Source: JBHHYS01 sp046757645
Lineage (GTDB): Bacteria > Acidobacteriota > Terriglobia > Acidiferrales > 2-02-FULL-67-57
DNA length: 33,526 nucleotides
NCBI GenBank assembly: GCA_046757645.1
Contig: JBHHYS010000019.1
Location: forward strand, 1 to 33,526
Direction of reading: 5' to 3'
In this document: positions 14,694 to 22,555 of the stretch, piece after piece
How positions within the stretch are numbered: the stretch's first letter is position 1
Layout of the letters: the number at the start of each line of letters is the position of its first letter
Made by a program: the position numbers and the translations under genes
Notes under the pieces: model-generated
Told to the model about the DNA's origin: nothing
Databases searched by the model: none
What the model saw: the letters and a program-made list of their open reading frames with translations, nothing else

Positions 14694-15599
14694 ATGAGCA
14701 TGCTTGAGTTTCTCGCCGCTCCCTTTGTCGCCAGCCTGATCCTCACCGGCATCCACGCCTACCTGGGTCTGCACGTCGTGGAGCGTGGAGTGATTTTCGT
14801 GGACCTTTCCCTGGCCCAGATCGCCGCCCTGGGCGCCATCATCGCCGTCGTGATGGGCATGGACCCGCACGGCGGCGGCTCCTACTGGGTCAGTCTGGGG
14901 TTTACTTTCCTGGGCGCCGCCATTTTCGCGCTGGCCCGCATGCGGCGCGCCCACATTCCCCAGGAAGCATTTATCGGCATTGCCTATGCCGTGGCCTCCG
15001 CCGCCGCTATCCTGGCCATGAGTAAAGCCACGGGCGAGGCCGAGCACCTGAAAGACATGCTGGTGGGCAACATTCTGGCCGTCTCCTGGCCGGAAGTAGG
15101 CCGCACGGCGCTGCTCTACGCCGCCATCGGCCTGTTCCACTACTTGTTCCGCCGCAATTTTCTTCTCATCTCCCTCGATCCCCGAGCGGCGGAAGCCCGC
15201 GGGCTTTCCATCCGCCTGTGGGACTTTCTCTTCTATGCTTCCTTCGGCTTCGTGGTCACTTCCTCGGTCGCCATTGCCGGCGTACTGTTGGTCTTCTGTT
15301 ACCTGATCGTGCCCTCGGTGGGGGCCATGTTGTTTGCCGACCGGATTGGGCCGCGGCTGGCCATCGGCTGGACAATGGGAACGTTGGTGTCCGCCCTCGG
15401 TGTCTATCTTTCCCTCGCGCTGGACTTCCCCACCGGGGCCACTATCGTGTGCACCTTTGGCGGGGTGCTGCTGCTGATGCTCCTCGTCCACTTTGCTTTC
15501 TACCACGGTCGCACTCCGCGGCGACTCCGCGGCGCTCAAGCCCAAATGGTTGGTCGCTCCGCTCGGCCGAATCGGCCTTCCCCCGACCGGCCGCACTGA
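14694..15599 (+). CDS. ZnuB-type metal ABC transporter permease
   Basis: A 301-residue inner-membrane permease of the ABC-3 family with about seven to eight hydrophobic helices. VERGVIFVDLSLAQIAALGAI near the N-terminus and the VTSSVAIAGVLLVFCYLIVPS block are characteristic. The ATG abuts the stop of the binding-protein gene. The usual cytoplasmic ATPase (ZnuC) is not encoded upstream or downstream, so the transporter must borrow one or the gene lies elsewhere. The last 30 or so residues (after YHGRTPRR) are Arg/Pro-rich and are encoded by repeat-like DNA (two ACTCCGCGGCG direct copies and GGCCGA/TCGGCC around 15571), a probable tail extension. Confidence 0.92.
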   Translation: MSMLEFLAAPFVASLILTGIHAYLGLHVVERGVIFVDLSLAQIAALGAIIAVVMGMDPHGGGSYWVSLGFTFLGAAIFALARMRRAHIPQEAFIGIAYAVASAAAILAMSKATGEAEHLKDMLVGNILAVSWPEVGRTALLYAAIGLFHYLFRRNFLLISLDPRAAEARGLSIRLWDFLFYASFGFVVTSSVAIAGVLLVFCYLIVPSVGAMLFADRIGPRLAIGWTMGTLVSALGVYLSLALDFPTGATIVCTFGGVLLLMLLVHFAFYHGRTPRRLRGAQAQMVGRSARPNRPSPDRPH

Positions 15600-15653
15600 G
15601 CCGCAGCGCCATTCACTTCCTTGCAGCCGCTGGCCCGGACTGCTTCGCGCCGG

Positions 15654-15662
15654 TGGTATGAT
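15654..15662 (+). promoter_or_regulatory. extended -10 element of tgt
   Basis: TGG-TATGAT, 18 nt before the tgt ATG, with no clear -35. Confidence 0.4.
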
Positions 15663-15680
15663 TCGGCGTGGCAGCGTCCG

Positions 15681-17009
15681 ATGCCTTTTAAAACCGACCG
15701 GTTTCGCTTTGAGGTGGTGGCCCGCGACCCGCACTCCGGCGCCCGGGTGGGGAAACTCCACACCGCGCACGGCGTGGTGGACACGCCCGTATTTATGCCG
15801 GTCGGCACCGCCGGCAGCGTCAAGGCGATGACCCAGCAGATGCTGGAGGAGATGGACGCCCAGCTCCTGCTGGCCAATACCTACCATCTTCTCCTCCGGC
15901 CCGGCCCCGAGGTCATCCGCGAACTTGGCGGCCTGCACCGCTTTATGAGCTGGCCGCGCGCCTTGCTCACCGACAGCGGCGGCTATCAGGTGTTCTCAAT
16001 GAACACCATCCGCCACATCACCGAGGACGGCGTGACTTTCTGCTCCCACCTCGACGGCAGCCAGCAGTTCCTCTCCCCGGAGAAAGCCATCGAAATCCAG
16101 GCGGCTCTGGGCGCCGACCTGATTATGGTTCTCGATGAGTGTCTCGCCTACCCCGCCAGCCGCGAAAAGGCGCGGCAGTCGATGGAGCTCACTCTCCGCT
16201 GGGCGCGCCGCTCGCAGGCGGCTTTTGCCCAACTGGCCTCAGGGGCTAAAGCCCTTGGGGATTTCAAGGCTCAAACGGCGGGGCTAAAGCCCCGCCCTAC
16301 CAAAACACGATCCGGCGTTAGGCCGCCGGGACGGGAAGCGTGTTTGGGGGGGCCGGACTTCCGCCCGGCTGTAGGGAGCCTCAAAGCACAACGGGCTTTA
16401 GCCCCTGAGGCCAGTTCTCCTCTCAGTCGGCAGGCACTGTTCGGCATCGTCCAAGGCGGCACCTATGCGGAGTTGCGTCGCGAATGCGCCCGACGCCTAG
16501 CGGAGATGGATTTTCCCGGCTACGCTATCGGCGGCCTGGCAGTGGGCGAGCCGTCCGCCCTGAGCTACGAAATCACCGAGGTCACGGTGCGCGAACTGCC
16601 CGCGGAGAAGCCGCGCTACCTCATGGGGGTGGGCTACCCCGCTGACCTGCTCGAATACGCCCGCCGCGGCATTGATCTGATGGATTGTGTCCTGCCCACC
16701 CGCAACGCCCGCAACGCCTGCCTCTTCACCTGGAGGGGCAAGCTGCATCTGCGTAACGCTGCCTACGCCCGCGACCCCCGCCCCGTGGATGAGCGCTGCG
16801 CCTGCGCCGTCTGCCGGCGCTACTCCCGCGCCTACCTCCGGCATCTTTTCAACGCCGGCGAACTCTCCGCCGCCATCCTGGCCACCCACCACAACCTCTA
16901 CTTCTACCTCGACATCATGCGCCGCATCCGCGCCGCCATCCGCGACGCCTCGCTCGACCCCTTGGCCGCCGAACTCAAACCCACCGAGCTCAGCGAAACG
17001 CAGTCATGA
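15681..17009 (+). CDS. tgt: queuine tRNA-ribosyltransferase with in-frame repeat insertion
   Basis: A 442-residue protein; the family is usually about 370-380. It exchanges guanine 34 for preQ1 in tRNAs with GUN anticodons. The nucleophile region TDSGGYQVFS (D98) is present, as are FGIVQGG, YAIGGLAVGE, DLMDCVLPTR (D335) and the zinc site C373, C375, C378 and H404. The extra length comes from residues about 184-246, between RRSQAAFAQ and SRQALFGI, encoded by a palindromic repeat. Removing exactly those 62 codons restores the normal spacing of the family. All catalytic and zinc residues are intact, so the enzyme is probably active with a surface loop. No good Shine-Dalgarno precedes the ATG at 15681. 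yajC and secDF follow after 271 bp. Confidence 0.96.
   Translation: MPFKTDRFRFEVVARDPHSGARVGKLHTAHGVVDTPVFMPVGTAGSVKAMTQQMLEEMDAQLLLANTYHLLLRPGPEVIRELGGLHRFMSWPRALLTDSGGYQVFSMNTIRHITEDGVTFCSHLDGSQQFLSPEKAIEIQAALGADLIMVLDECLAYPASREKARQSMELTLRWARRSQAAFAQLASGAKALGDFKAQTAGLKPRPTKTRSGVRPPGREACLGGPDFRPAVGSLKAQRALAPEASSPLSRQALFGIVQGGTYAELRRECARRLAEMDFPGYAIGGLAVGEPSALSYEITEVTVRELPAEKPRYLMGVGYPADLLEYARRGIDLMDCVLPTRNARNACLFTWRGKLHLRNAAYARDPRPVDERCACAVCRRYSRAYLRHLFNAGELSAAILATHHNLYFYLDIMRRIRAAIRDASLDPLAAELKPTELSETQS
16231..16416 (+). repeat. 186-bp palindromic element inserted in frame in tgt
   Basis: Perfect 24-bp inverted ends at 16231-16254 and 16393-16416 (outer part AACTGGCCTCAGGGGC) enclose 138 bp. 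The middle contains a further palindrome at 16277-16296 (GGCGGGGCT and AGCCCCGCC around AA). The total length is divisible by three and has no stop in the tgt frame. The 18-mer GGGCTTTAGCCCCTGAGG of the right end occurs identically at 33270-33287 in intergenic DNA, which marks this as a dispersed repeat. Confidence 0.92.
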
Positions 17010-17046
17010 ATTTCAGCCCACGAGAGCCATTCGCCCGTTTGAGGCA

Positions 17047-17068
17047 GGACAGACAGGAATGTCTGTCC
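17047..17068. repeat. palindrome between tgt and yajC
   Basis: GGACAGACA and TGTCTGTCC are 9-bp inverted arms around GGAA. A weaker similar palindrome (CAGGCATTCGTGCCGG) lies at 17104-17119. The first could act as the tgt transcript end but has no T-tract. Confidence 0.6.
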
Positions 17069-17140
17069 GGCCAGGAAGAACAAAAGAAGCGCGATCGGCC
17101 GGCCAGGCATTCGTGCCGGTTTCTAAGTTCGAGGGGAGCC

Positions 17141-17169
17141 TTGACAGCGGCGGGGAGGTCGGGCATTCT
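17141..17169 (+). promoter_or_regulatory. possible promoter of yajC-secDF
   Basis: Consensus TTGACA at 17141-17146, but only a weak -10 (CATTCT, 17164-17169) at 17-bp spacing. Confidence 0.3.
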
Positions 17170-17280
17170 ATCCCGTCTGCGGAAGCGAAACTGCCCTTGG
17201 TCGTGGCTGCCGGTAGGACGTGAACGTCTCCCCTCGGGTTCGGGGCGGTTCGCTTTTATTTAGACCAGGAGGGAAACCGC

Positions 17281-17616
17281 TTGCTTGCTGCATTGGTGGG
17301 GCCGTTGACCGCGGGGCTGGCCCAGGCCGAGAAGTCCAGCGGCTGGGTGGCGTTTCTCCCCATCCTGTTTATCTTTGTTATCTTCTACCTTCTTCTCATC
17401 CTGCCGGCGCAGCGGCAGCGCAAGCGTCAGCAGCAGATGCTGGCCGCGCTCAAGACCGGTGACAAGGTAATCACCAACGGGGGCATCTACGGAACCGTCG
17501 TCGGCCTGCGCGGCAGCGTAGTGCAATTGCGCATCGCCGACCAGGTACGCGTCGAAGTGGCCCGCTCCGCCATCGCCGGCCTGCAACCCCAGAGCGAGGA
17601 AATCGCCAAGAGTTAG
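17281..17616 (+). CDS. yajC: preprotein translocase subunit YajC
   Basis: A 111-residue single-pass membrane protein of the SecDF-YajC complex. One TM helix (about 22-43, WVAFLPILFIFVIFYLLLIL) is followed by PAQRQRKRQQQMLAALKTGDKVITNGGIYG, the family signature. A small cytoplasmic domain completes it. The start is TTG at 17281, chosen because AGGAGG lies 8 nt upstream and no ATG or GTG fits. secD follows after 18 nt and secF after that, so they are one operon. Confidence 0.95.
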   Translation: MLAALVGPLTAGLAQAEKSSGWVAFLPILFIFVIFYLLLILPAQRQRKRQQQMLAALKTGDKVITNGGIYGTVVGLRGSVVQLRIADQVRVEVARSAIAGLQPQSEEIAKS

Positions 17617-17634
17617 CCGCCCACCGCTACCACG

Positions 17635-19287
17635 ATGAACCCCAACCTCCGCTGGAAGGCCACCATCATCCTGGGCGTGGTGCTCATCAGTCTGTTTGGC
17701 CTGCTCTGCTTTCGCAAGTCACCCGAGGGGAAGGCGGCGTTCTACTTCCCCCGCAGTATCGAGGATCTGCGCACCAACCTCGCCGAACGCATCAAGCTGG
17801 GCCTTGACCTCCGCGGCGGCATGCACCTCATCCTCCAGGTGCAGGTGGAGGAAGCGGTCAACAGCGAAACCGACCAGTTGGCCGAGCGCTTGCGCATCGC
17901 CCTGCGCGAGCAGGACATCACCTACGAAACCGTGCGCCAGATCGACCGCACCCGCGTCCAGGTGACCGGCATCCCCGCCGCCCAGCTTGGCCCCGCCCGC
18001 GACTTTCTGAACGATACCTACCGCCGCCCCGACTATGTCATCGGGTCGCTGACCGGGGAGCAGAGCGGCTTCGTCGTGGAGATGACCCCGAGTCTGCAGT
18101 CCCGGATTCGCCAGGACACGCTGCGCACCGCGATTGAGACCCTGCGCCAGCGCGTGGACGCCCTGGGCGTCGCCGAACCCACCATCGCCGAGCACGGTCG
18201 CGGCGAATGGGAAATTCTGGTGCAGTTGCCCGGGGTGGACGACCCCGCCCGCGTCAAGGGCATCCTGCAATCCACCGCCATGCTGGAAATCAAACTGGTC
18301 ACCGACGGACCCTTCGCCACTGAAGGCGCGGCCCTCGCCCAGCACGGGGGCATCCTGCCGCCCGATTCTATGCTGATGCGCTCCTCCCCCGGGGGCAACG
18401 GCAACCAGTGGTATGTGGTCACCCGCAGCTCGGTGGTGACCGGGCGCGACCTCCGCAACGCCCGCGCCGAAATCAACCCGGAATTGCCCGGCACCTACCA
18501 GGTCTCCTTCACCTTGAGCCGCGACGGCGCCGCCCGCTTCGGCCCCTTCACCGAGCGCAACATCAACCGTCCCTTGGGCGTGGTGCTCGACAACCGCATC
18601 CAGTCGGTCGCCAACATCCAGAGCCGCATCGACGATTTCGGCCGCATCACCGGACAGTTCAACTTGGAGCAGGCGCGCGATCTGGCTCTGGTGCTGCGCT
18701 CCGGGGCCCTGCCCGCCTCCATCAAGTATCTGGAAGAGCGCACCGTGGGCCCCTCCCTCGGGGCCGACTCGATTCGCGCCGGCTTCACTGCTGTCGTTGT
18801 CGGCTTTCTGGCCGTGGTGGCCTTTATGCTCTTCTACTATCGCCTCTCCGGCGTGAATGCGGTCGTGGCGCTGATCTTGAACCTGATCATCCTCCTGGCG
18901 GTGCTCGCCTATTTCGGCGCCACCTTGACCTTGCCCGGCATTGCCGGCGTTCTGCTGACCATCGGCATGGCGGTGGACGCCAACGTGCTCGTCTTCCAAC
19001 GCATCCGGGAGGAACTGCACCTGGGCAAGAGCGTGGTGGCCGGGGTGGAGACCGGCTTCAACCGGGCGGTTACCACCATCTTCGACACCAACGCCACCAC
19101 TATCGTCGCCGCCGTCTTCTTGTTTATGTTCGGGACCGGGCCGGTGAAGGGCTTCGCGGTCACCCTGACCATCGGTCTGTTGGCGAACCTCTTCACCGCC
19201 GTTTATGTCTCCCGCACGATTTTCGAATTTGTCCTCAGCCGCCAGAGCCGTCTGGCGCCCGCGCAACCGGCCACCTTGAGCATCTGA
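17635..19287 (+). CDS. secD: protein translocase subunit SecD
   Basis: A 550-residue RND-type membrane protein that uses the proton gradient to pull exported proteins from SecYEG on the periplasmic side. It has an N-terminal TM (about 8-26), then the D1 motif LGLDLRGGMHLILQV (about 57-71), the large periplasmic P1 region, and five C-terminal TM helices. The TM4 region carries GIAGVLLTIGMAVDANVLVFQRIREE, including the conserved proton-path aspartate. The secF ATG begins 1 nt after the stop. The length is somewhat shorter than E. coli SecD (615), as in many non-proteobacteria. Confidence 0.97.
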   Translation: MNPNLRWKATIILGVVLISLFGLLCFRKSPEGKAAFYFPRSIEDLRTNLAERIKLGLDLRGGMHLILQVQVEEAVNSETDQLAERLRIALREQDITYETVRQIDRTRVQVTGIPAAQLGPARDFLNDTYRRPDYVIGSLTGEQSGFVVEMTPSLQSRIRQDTLRTAIETLRQRVDALGVAEPTIAEHGRGEWEILVQLPGVDDPARVKGILQSTAMLEIKLVTDGPFATEGAALAQHGGILPPDSMLMRSSPGGNGNQWYVVTRSSVVTGRDLRNARAEINPELPGTYQVSFTLSRDGAARFGPFTERNINRPLGVVLDNRIQSVANIQSRIDDFGRITGQFNLEQARDLALVLRSGALPASIKYLEERTVGPSLGADSIRAGFTAVVVGFLAVVAFMLFYYRLSGVNAVVALILNLIILLAVLAYFGATLTLPGIAGVLLTIGMAVDANVLVFQRIREELHLGKSVVAGVETGFNRAVTTIFDTNATTIVAAVFLFMFGTGPVKGFAVTLTIGLLANLFTAVYVSRTIFEFVLSRQSRLAPAQPATLSI

Positions 19288-19288
19288 G

Positions 19289-20533
19289 ATGGAACTGTTT
19301 CGCGAGCCCAACTTCAACTTCCTGCGCTGGAAGTGGCACTGCATGGCGCTCTCGCTTCTGCTGCTGGCGGCGGGCATCGGTTCCCTGGTGGCGAAGGGCG
19401 GACCCCGCTATGGCATCGACTTCAAGGGCGGCACGCTGGTCTACCTCAAGTTCGGCGCCGCCCCCGATGCGGATCGCATTCGCGCCGAGCTGCGGGAGCA
19501 GGGGCTGGCCTCCAGCACCATCCAGCAGTACGGCCGGCCCGAAAACCACGAGGTCATCATCGGCCTGGAGCAGCAGGGCTCAGAAGAGGAAGAGCTCGAC
19601 ACCGGCCGCCAGGCCATCGTGACAGCCCTGCGCGCTCTCTACGCCGTCCCCACCGATCAGATCGACCTGAACAACCTGGGCACTGACTCTCTGCGCCAGG
19701 CGCTGCTGCGCCTCGACCCCATCGGCTTGGCCGACCGCCCCACAGAGGCCGAGGCCCGCTACCGCGAAATCGCGGAACGAATCGTCGGCTTCCGCGATGG
19801 AGAAAGAGGAGGGCTGCTGCGAGACTTTGAGGAGTTGCGGGGCCTCGAAGGGGTGCCGCCCGTGGTGGTGAACACCCTTGAACAACAGGCTTTCCTCTCC
19901 CCCTTCGTGGTGCGCAACGCCGAAGTGGTGGGGCCGAAGGTGGGCCAGCAGCTCCGCCAGCAGGCCTTGATGGCCACCGCCTTGGCCCTGGGCGGGGTCA
20001 TGCTCTACATCGGGTTGCGCTTCCGCCAGTGGGTCTACGGCAGCGCGGCGGTGATCGCCGTCTTCCACGATCTGCTCATCACCGGCGGCGTCCTCTCCCT
20101 GTTCAATTACGAGTTCAACCTCAACATTGTGGCCGCTCTGCTCAGCTTGGTGGGGTTTTCCGTCAACGACACCATCGTCACCTTCGACCGGGTGCGCGAA
20201 AACACCCGGCTGCGGCGGCGGGAGCGGTTTGTGGACCTGGTCAACTGCAGCATCAACCAAACCCTCAGCCGCACCGTGATCACCTCAGGGTTGACATTCC
20301 TTACCGTACTCGCGTTATTCTTTCTGGGGGGTGAGGTGCTGCATGGCTTCGCCTTTACCTTGGTGGTCGGGACCTTAGTAGGGACTTATTCCTCTATCTT
20401 CATCGCCAGTCCAATTGTGGTAGGATGGATAGGGAGACGGCAGGCCGCGGAGCGGCGGAGTGGTCCCGCTCCGGGTCAGCGGAGCCCGGCTCCACCGCGG
20501 AAGGCCAGCGGAGCCGGGAGAAAGGGGCGCTGA
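19289..20533 (+). CDS. secF: protein translocase subunit SecF with repeat-derived tail
   Basis: A 414-residue partner of SecD. It has an N-terminal TM, the motif YGIDFKGGTLVYLKF (about 45-59), a periplasmic domain, and five TM helices with SLVGFSVNDTIVTFDRVRENTR. This domain is longer than in E. coli (323 aa total), partly through an acidic segment near 93-165. The last 30 or so residues after VGWIGRRQ are Arg/Pro/Ser/Gly-rich and are encoded by two palindromes (20448-20493), so the C-terminus appears to have been extended by repeat DNA. The tonB-like gene begins 3 nt after the stop, joining secretion and energy-transduction genes in one transcript. Confidence 0.96.
   Translation: MELFREPNFNFLRWKWHCMALSLLLLAAGIGSLVAKGGPRYGIDFKGGTLVYLKFGAAPDADRIRAELREQGLASSTIQQYGRPENHEVIIGLEQQGSEEEELDTGRQAIVTALRALYAVPTDQIDLNNLGTDSLRQALLRLDPIGLADRPTEAEARYREIAERIVGFRDGERGGLLRDFEELRGLEGVPPVVVNTLEQQAFLSPFVVRNAEVVGPKVGQQLRQQALMATALALGGVMLYIGLRFRQWVYGSAAVIAVFHDLLITGGVLSLFNYEFNLNIVAALLSLVGFSVNDTIVTFDRVRENTRLRRRERFVDLVNCSINQTLSRTVITSGLTFLTVLALFFLGGEVLHGFAFTLVVGTLVGTYSSIFIASPIVVGWIGRRQAAERRSGPAPGQRSPAPPRKASGAGRKGR
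20448..20493. repeat. two palindromes encoding the SecF C-terminal tail
   Basis: CGGAGCGG (20448-20455) pairs with CCGCTCCG (20466-20473), and GGAGCC pairs with GGCTCC around one C (20481-20493). Similar GGAGCC/GGCTCC units follow at about 20506-20518. Confidence 0.65.
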
Positions 20534-20536
20534 GGA

Positions 20537-21271
20537 ATGTTTGATTACATGCTGGAATCCTCGCCGATGAAGCGGAAGTCCCGCAACCCCTGGGCCTTCG
20601 CTATCTCACTGCTGCTGCAAACCCTCATGATCGGGGCGCTGATTCTCATCCCCTTGCTCTACACCGAGGCGCTGCCCAAGCAGGCGATGCTCACCTGGCT
20701 GCAGGCCCCGCCGCCCCCGCCCCCCCCCCCCCCCCCGCCAGCCCCGAAGCCGGTCAAACGCGTGGTGCGCCGGGTCGTGAGGCTGATGAAAGCCGGCCAG
20801 TTGCGCGCCCCCCGAGAGATCCCCAAGGAAATTACGATGATCAAAGAAAAGCCGCTGCCGGAGGACGATTTCGCCGGCGTGGTGGGCGGCGTGCCCGGAG
20901 GCGTTCCCGGCGGGGAAGCCGGCGGTGTGCTGGGTGGGGTGTTGGGCGCTCCCACGGCTGCGCTTCCGCCCCCCCCGACGCCGAAGCGGATCCGGGTTAG
21001 CTCCGGCGTGCAGGAAGCCAAGCTGACCCGGAGAGTGCTGCCTGTCTATCCCCCGATTGCCAAGCAGGCGCGCATCCGCGGCACGGTACGCTTGGAGGCC
21101 ATCATTGGCAAGGACGGCGCCATTCGGAATCTGCGCGTGGTCCAAGGCCACCCGCTGCTGGTGCAAGCCGCCTTGCAAGCTGTGCAGCAGTGGCGCTACG
21201 AGCCCACGCTGCTGAATAACCAGCCGGTGGAGGTGGTGACGATAATTGATGTCATCTTCCGGCTGAATTAG
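20537..21271 (+). CDS. TonB-like energy transducer
   Basis: 244 residues. A single N-terminal membrane anchor (about 20-42) follows a basic stretch (MKRKSRN). Then come a run of 11 prolines (58-68) with APKPVKRVVRR, a Gly-rich repeat region (GGVPGGVPGG and GGVLGGVLG, about 115-135), and a C-terminal TonB domain (about 160-244) with the usual LPVYPPIAKQARIRGTVRLEAIIGKDG and QWRYEPTLLNNQPVEV. It couples the ExbB/ExbD proton motor to outer-membrane receptors. The proline run is encoded by a 17-C homopolymer, where slippage would shift the frame and remove the TonB domain. Downstream exbB and exbD genes are in the same direction. Confidence 0.93.
   Translation: MFDYMLESSPMKRKSRNPWAFAISLLLQTLMIGALILIPLLYTEALPKQAMLTWLQAPPPPPPPPPPPAPKPVKRVVRRVVRLMKAGQLRAPREIPKEITMIKEKPLPEDDFAGVVGGVPGGVPGGEAGGVLGGVLGAPTAALPPPPTPKRIRVSSGVQEAKLTRRVLPVYPPIAKQARIRGTVRLEAIIGKDGAIRNLRVVQGHPLLVQAALQAVQQWRYEPTLLNNQPVEVVTIIDVIFRLN
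20720..20736 (+). repeat. 17-bp poly-C tract inside tonB-like gene
   Basis: Seventeen uninterrupted C residues within the proline codons (about residues 62-67). Such tracts are prone to slipped-strand mispairing and also to sequencing error. The present length keeps the frame open. Confidence 0.9.
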
Positions 21272-21281
21272 GAGTCCCGCA

Positions 21282-21296
21282 ATTCACTTCGTGAAT
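21282..21296 (+). repeat. small hairpin between tonB and exbB
   Basis: ATTCAC and GTGAAT form 6-bp arms around TTC in the 72-nt gap; ATTCAC recurs at 21299-21304. It could modulate the relative level of downstream mRNA. No T-tract. Confidence 0.4.
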
Positions 21297-21343
21297 CTCA
21301 TTCACCGCATTCGCTGGTGGAAACTTGGGGAGGAGTAACGCTT

Positions 21344-22063
21344 ATGCTCGCTAATCTGTATCTTTTGGGGTTCTGGCTCTTGCAAGAAGCCCAGCCGGTG
21401 CATGGCTGGGACCTCCGCAGTATGTGGGGCGCGATGGGCTGGCCCGCCCGCGTGGTGGTCTTCATTCTGGGCATTATGTCGGTCTGGTCGGTGTCGGTGA
21501 TGATTGAGCGCGCCGTCACCTATGCCGCCGCCCGCAAGCAGTCCCGCTATTTCGTGCAGGCGGTCGCCGGCGCCCTCCGCGAAGGCAAGCTCGACGAAGC
21601 CATCCGCATCGCCGAGCGCAACAAGAAGAGTCACATCGCCAAGGTGGTCGCCTCCGGCCTGGCCGACTTCCAGGCCTCAACCGGCTTGCCCGAGGATGAG
21701 ATCATCGAGGCCAGCAAACGCGGCCTGGAGCGCTCCGTGGCCATCACCCACGCCGAGCTCAAGCGCGGCCTGGGCGGCCTGGCCACCATCGGCGCCACCG
21801 CCCCCTTCGTGGGCCTGTTTGGTACCGTGCTGGGGATCATCAATGCCTTCCGCGAAATCACCGCCCAGAAGACCACCGGCTTGACCGCGGTGGCCGGCGG
21901 CATCGCCGAAGCCCTGGTGGCCACTGCCTTGGGCTTGTTCGTGGCCGTGCCGGCCGTGTGGATGTACAACTACTTCACCGGCAAAATCGAAGCCTTCGAC
22001 GTGGAGATGGACAACAGCTCCAAGGAGCTGATCAACTACTTCATCCTGCGGCGGAAAAAGTAG
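21344..22063 (+). CDS. exbB: MotA/TolQ/ExbB proton channel protein
   Basis: 239 residues from the ATG at 21344, which has GGGGAGGAG 8 nt upstream; an in-frame GTG at 21317 is less likely. There are three TM segments: about 34-55 (VVVFILGIMSVWSVSVMIE), and about 150-175 and 190-215 in the conserved GLGGLATIGATAPFVGLFGTVLGIINAF and AEALVATALGLFVAVPAVW blocks. It forms the proton-conducting stator with ExbD and drives the TonB-like protein encoded just before. TolQ is the alternative, but no tolA, tolB or pal gene is adjacent, which favours ExbB. Confidence 0.92.
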   Translation: MLANLYLLGFWLLQEAQPVHGWDLRSMWGAMGWPARVVVFILGIMSVWSVSVMIERAVTYAAARKQSRYFVQAVAGALREGKLDEAIRIAERNKKSHIAKVVASGLADFQASTGLPEDEIIEASKRGLERSVAITHAELKRGLGGLATIGATAPFVGLFGTVLGIINAFREITAQKTTGLTAVAGGIAEALVATALGLFVAVPAVWMYNYFTGKIEAFDVEMDNSSKELINYFILRRKK

Positions 22064-22531
22064 ATGGGCTACAAACCCAAAACCCCCGATATCATGCCCG
22101 ACATCAATGTAGTCCCCATGGCGGACGTCATGTTGGTGCTGCTGATCATCTTTATGGTGGTCACCCCTATGATGCAAATGGGCTTCAGCGTGGAACTGGC
22201 CAGCACGGAGAATCCCCGCGAGATGCCCGACGCCGACCGAGAAGACGCTGTGCTCATCGCCATCACCCGGGACGGGCGCGTTTATCTGGGCACTCAGCAG
22301 ATCACCTTCGAGCAGATCAACGAAAAGGTACGCGACCGCCTCCTCACCCCGCTGGGCAAGACCGTCTATGTCAAGAGTGATGCGCGGGCACGCTACCGGG
22401 ACGTGGTTCGGGTGGTGGATGAAGTGCGCGCCACCGGGGTGGACAAAATCGGTCTGCTCACCGAAAAGATAGAGCGAAAGCGGCGGCCACCCGGGTTGGA
22501 AATGCCGGTCAGGCCCGGCGCCACTCCCTAG
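22064..22531 (+). CDS. exbD: ExbD/TolR-family protein, first copy
   Basis: 155 residues. The start ATG follows the exbB stop without a gap. One TM helix (about 19-40) carries the essential aspartate in NVVPMADVMLVLLIIFMVV, the proton-binding site of the ExbB-ExbD motor. The periplasmic domain (about 45-140) has the usual KSDARARYRDVVRVVDEVRATGVDKIGL. It is followed by a second, divergent exbD copy, an arrangement common where a heteromeric ExbD pair serves one TonB. Confidence 0.92.
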   Translation: MGYKPKTPDIMPDINVVPMADVMLVLLIIFMVVTPMMQMGFSVELASTENPREMPDADREDAVLIAITRDGRVYLGTQQITFEQINEKVRDRLLTPLGKTVYVKSDARARYRDVVRVVDEVRATGVDKIGLLTEKIERKRRPPGLEMPVRPGATP

Positions 22532-22555
22532 GGCGCCACCAGGAGGAACGCAGAG

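Noticed and set aside
13737..15938. Very long minus-strand ORF (733 codons) opposite the znuA/znuB-like genes and tgt start
   Set aside because: Plus-strand genes here have clear domains. The antisense product is rich in Gly, His, Gln and Val without any motif, as expected from antisense reading of GC-rich coding DNA.
17719..19377. Minus-strand ORF of 552 codons opposite secD
   Set aside because: Antisense shadow of secD; no motif or ribosome site.
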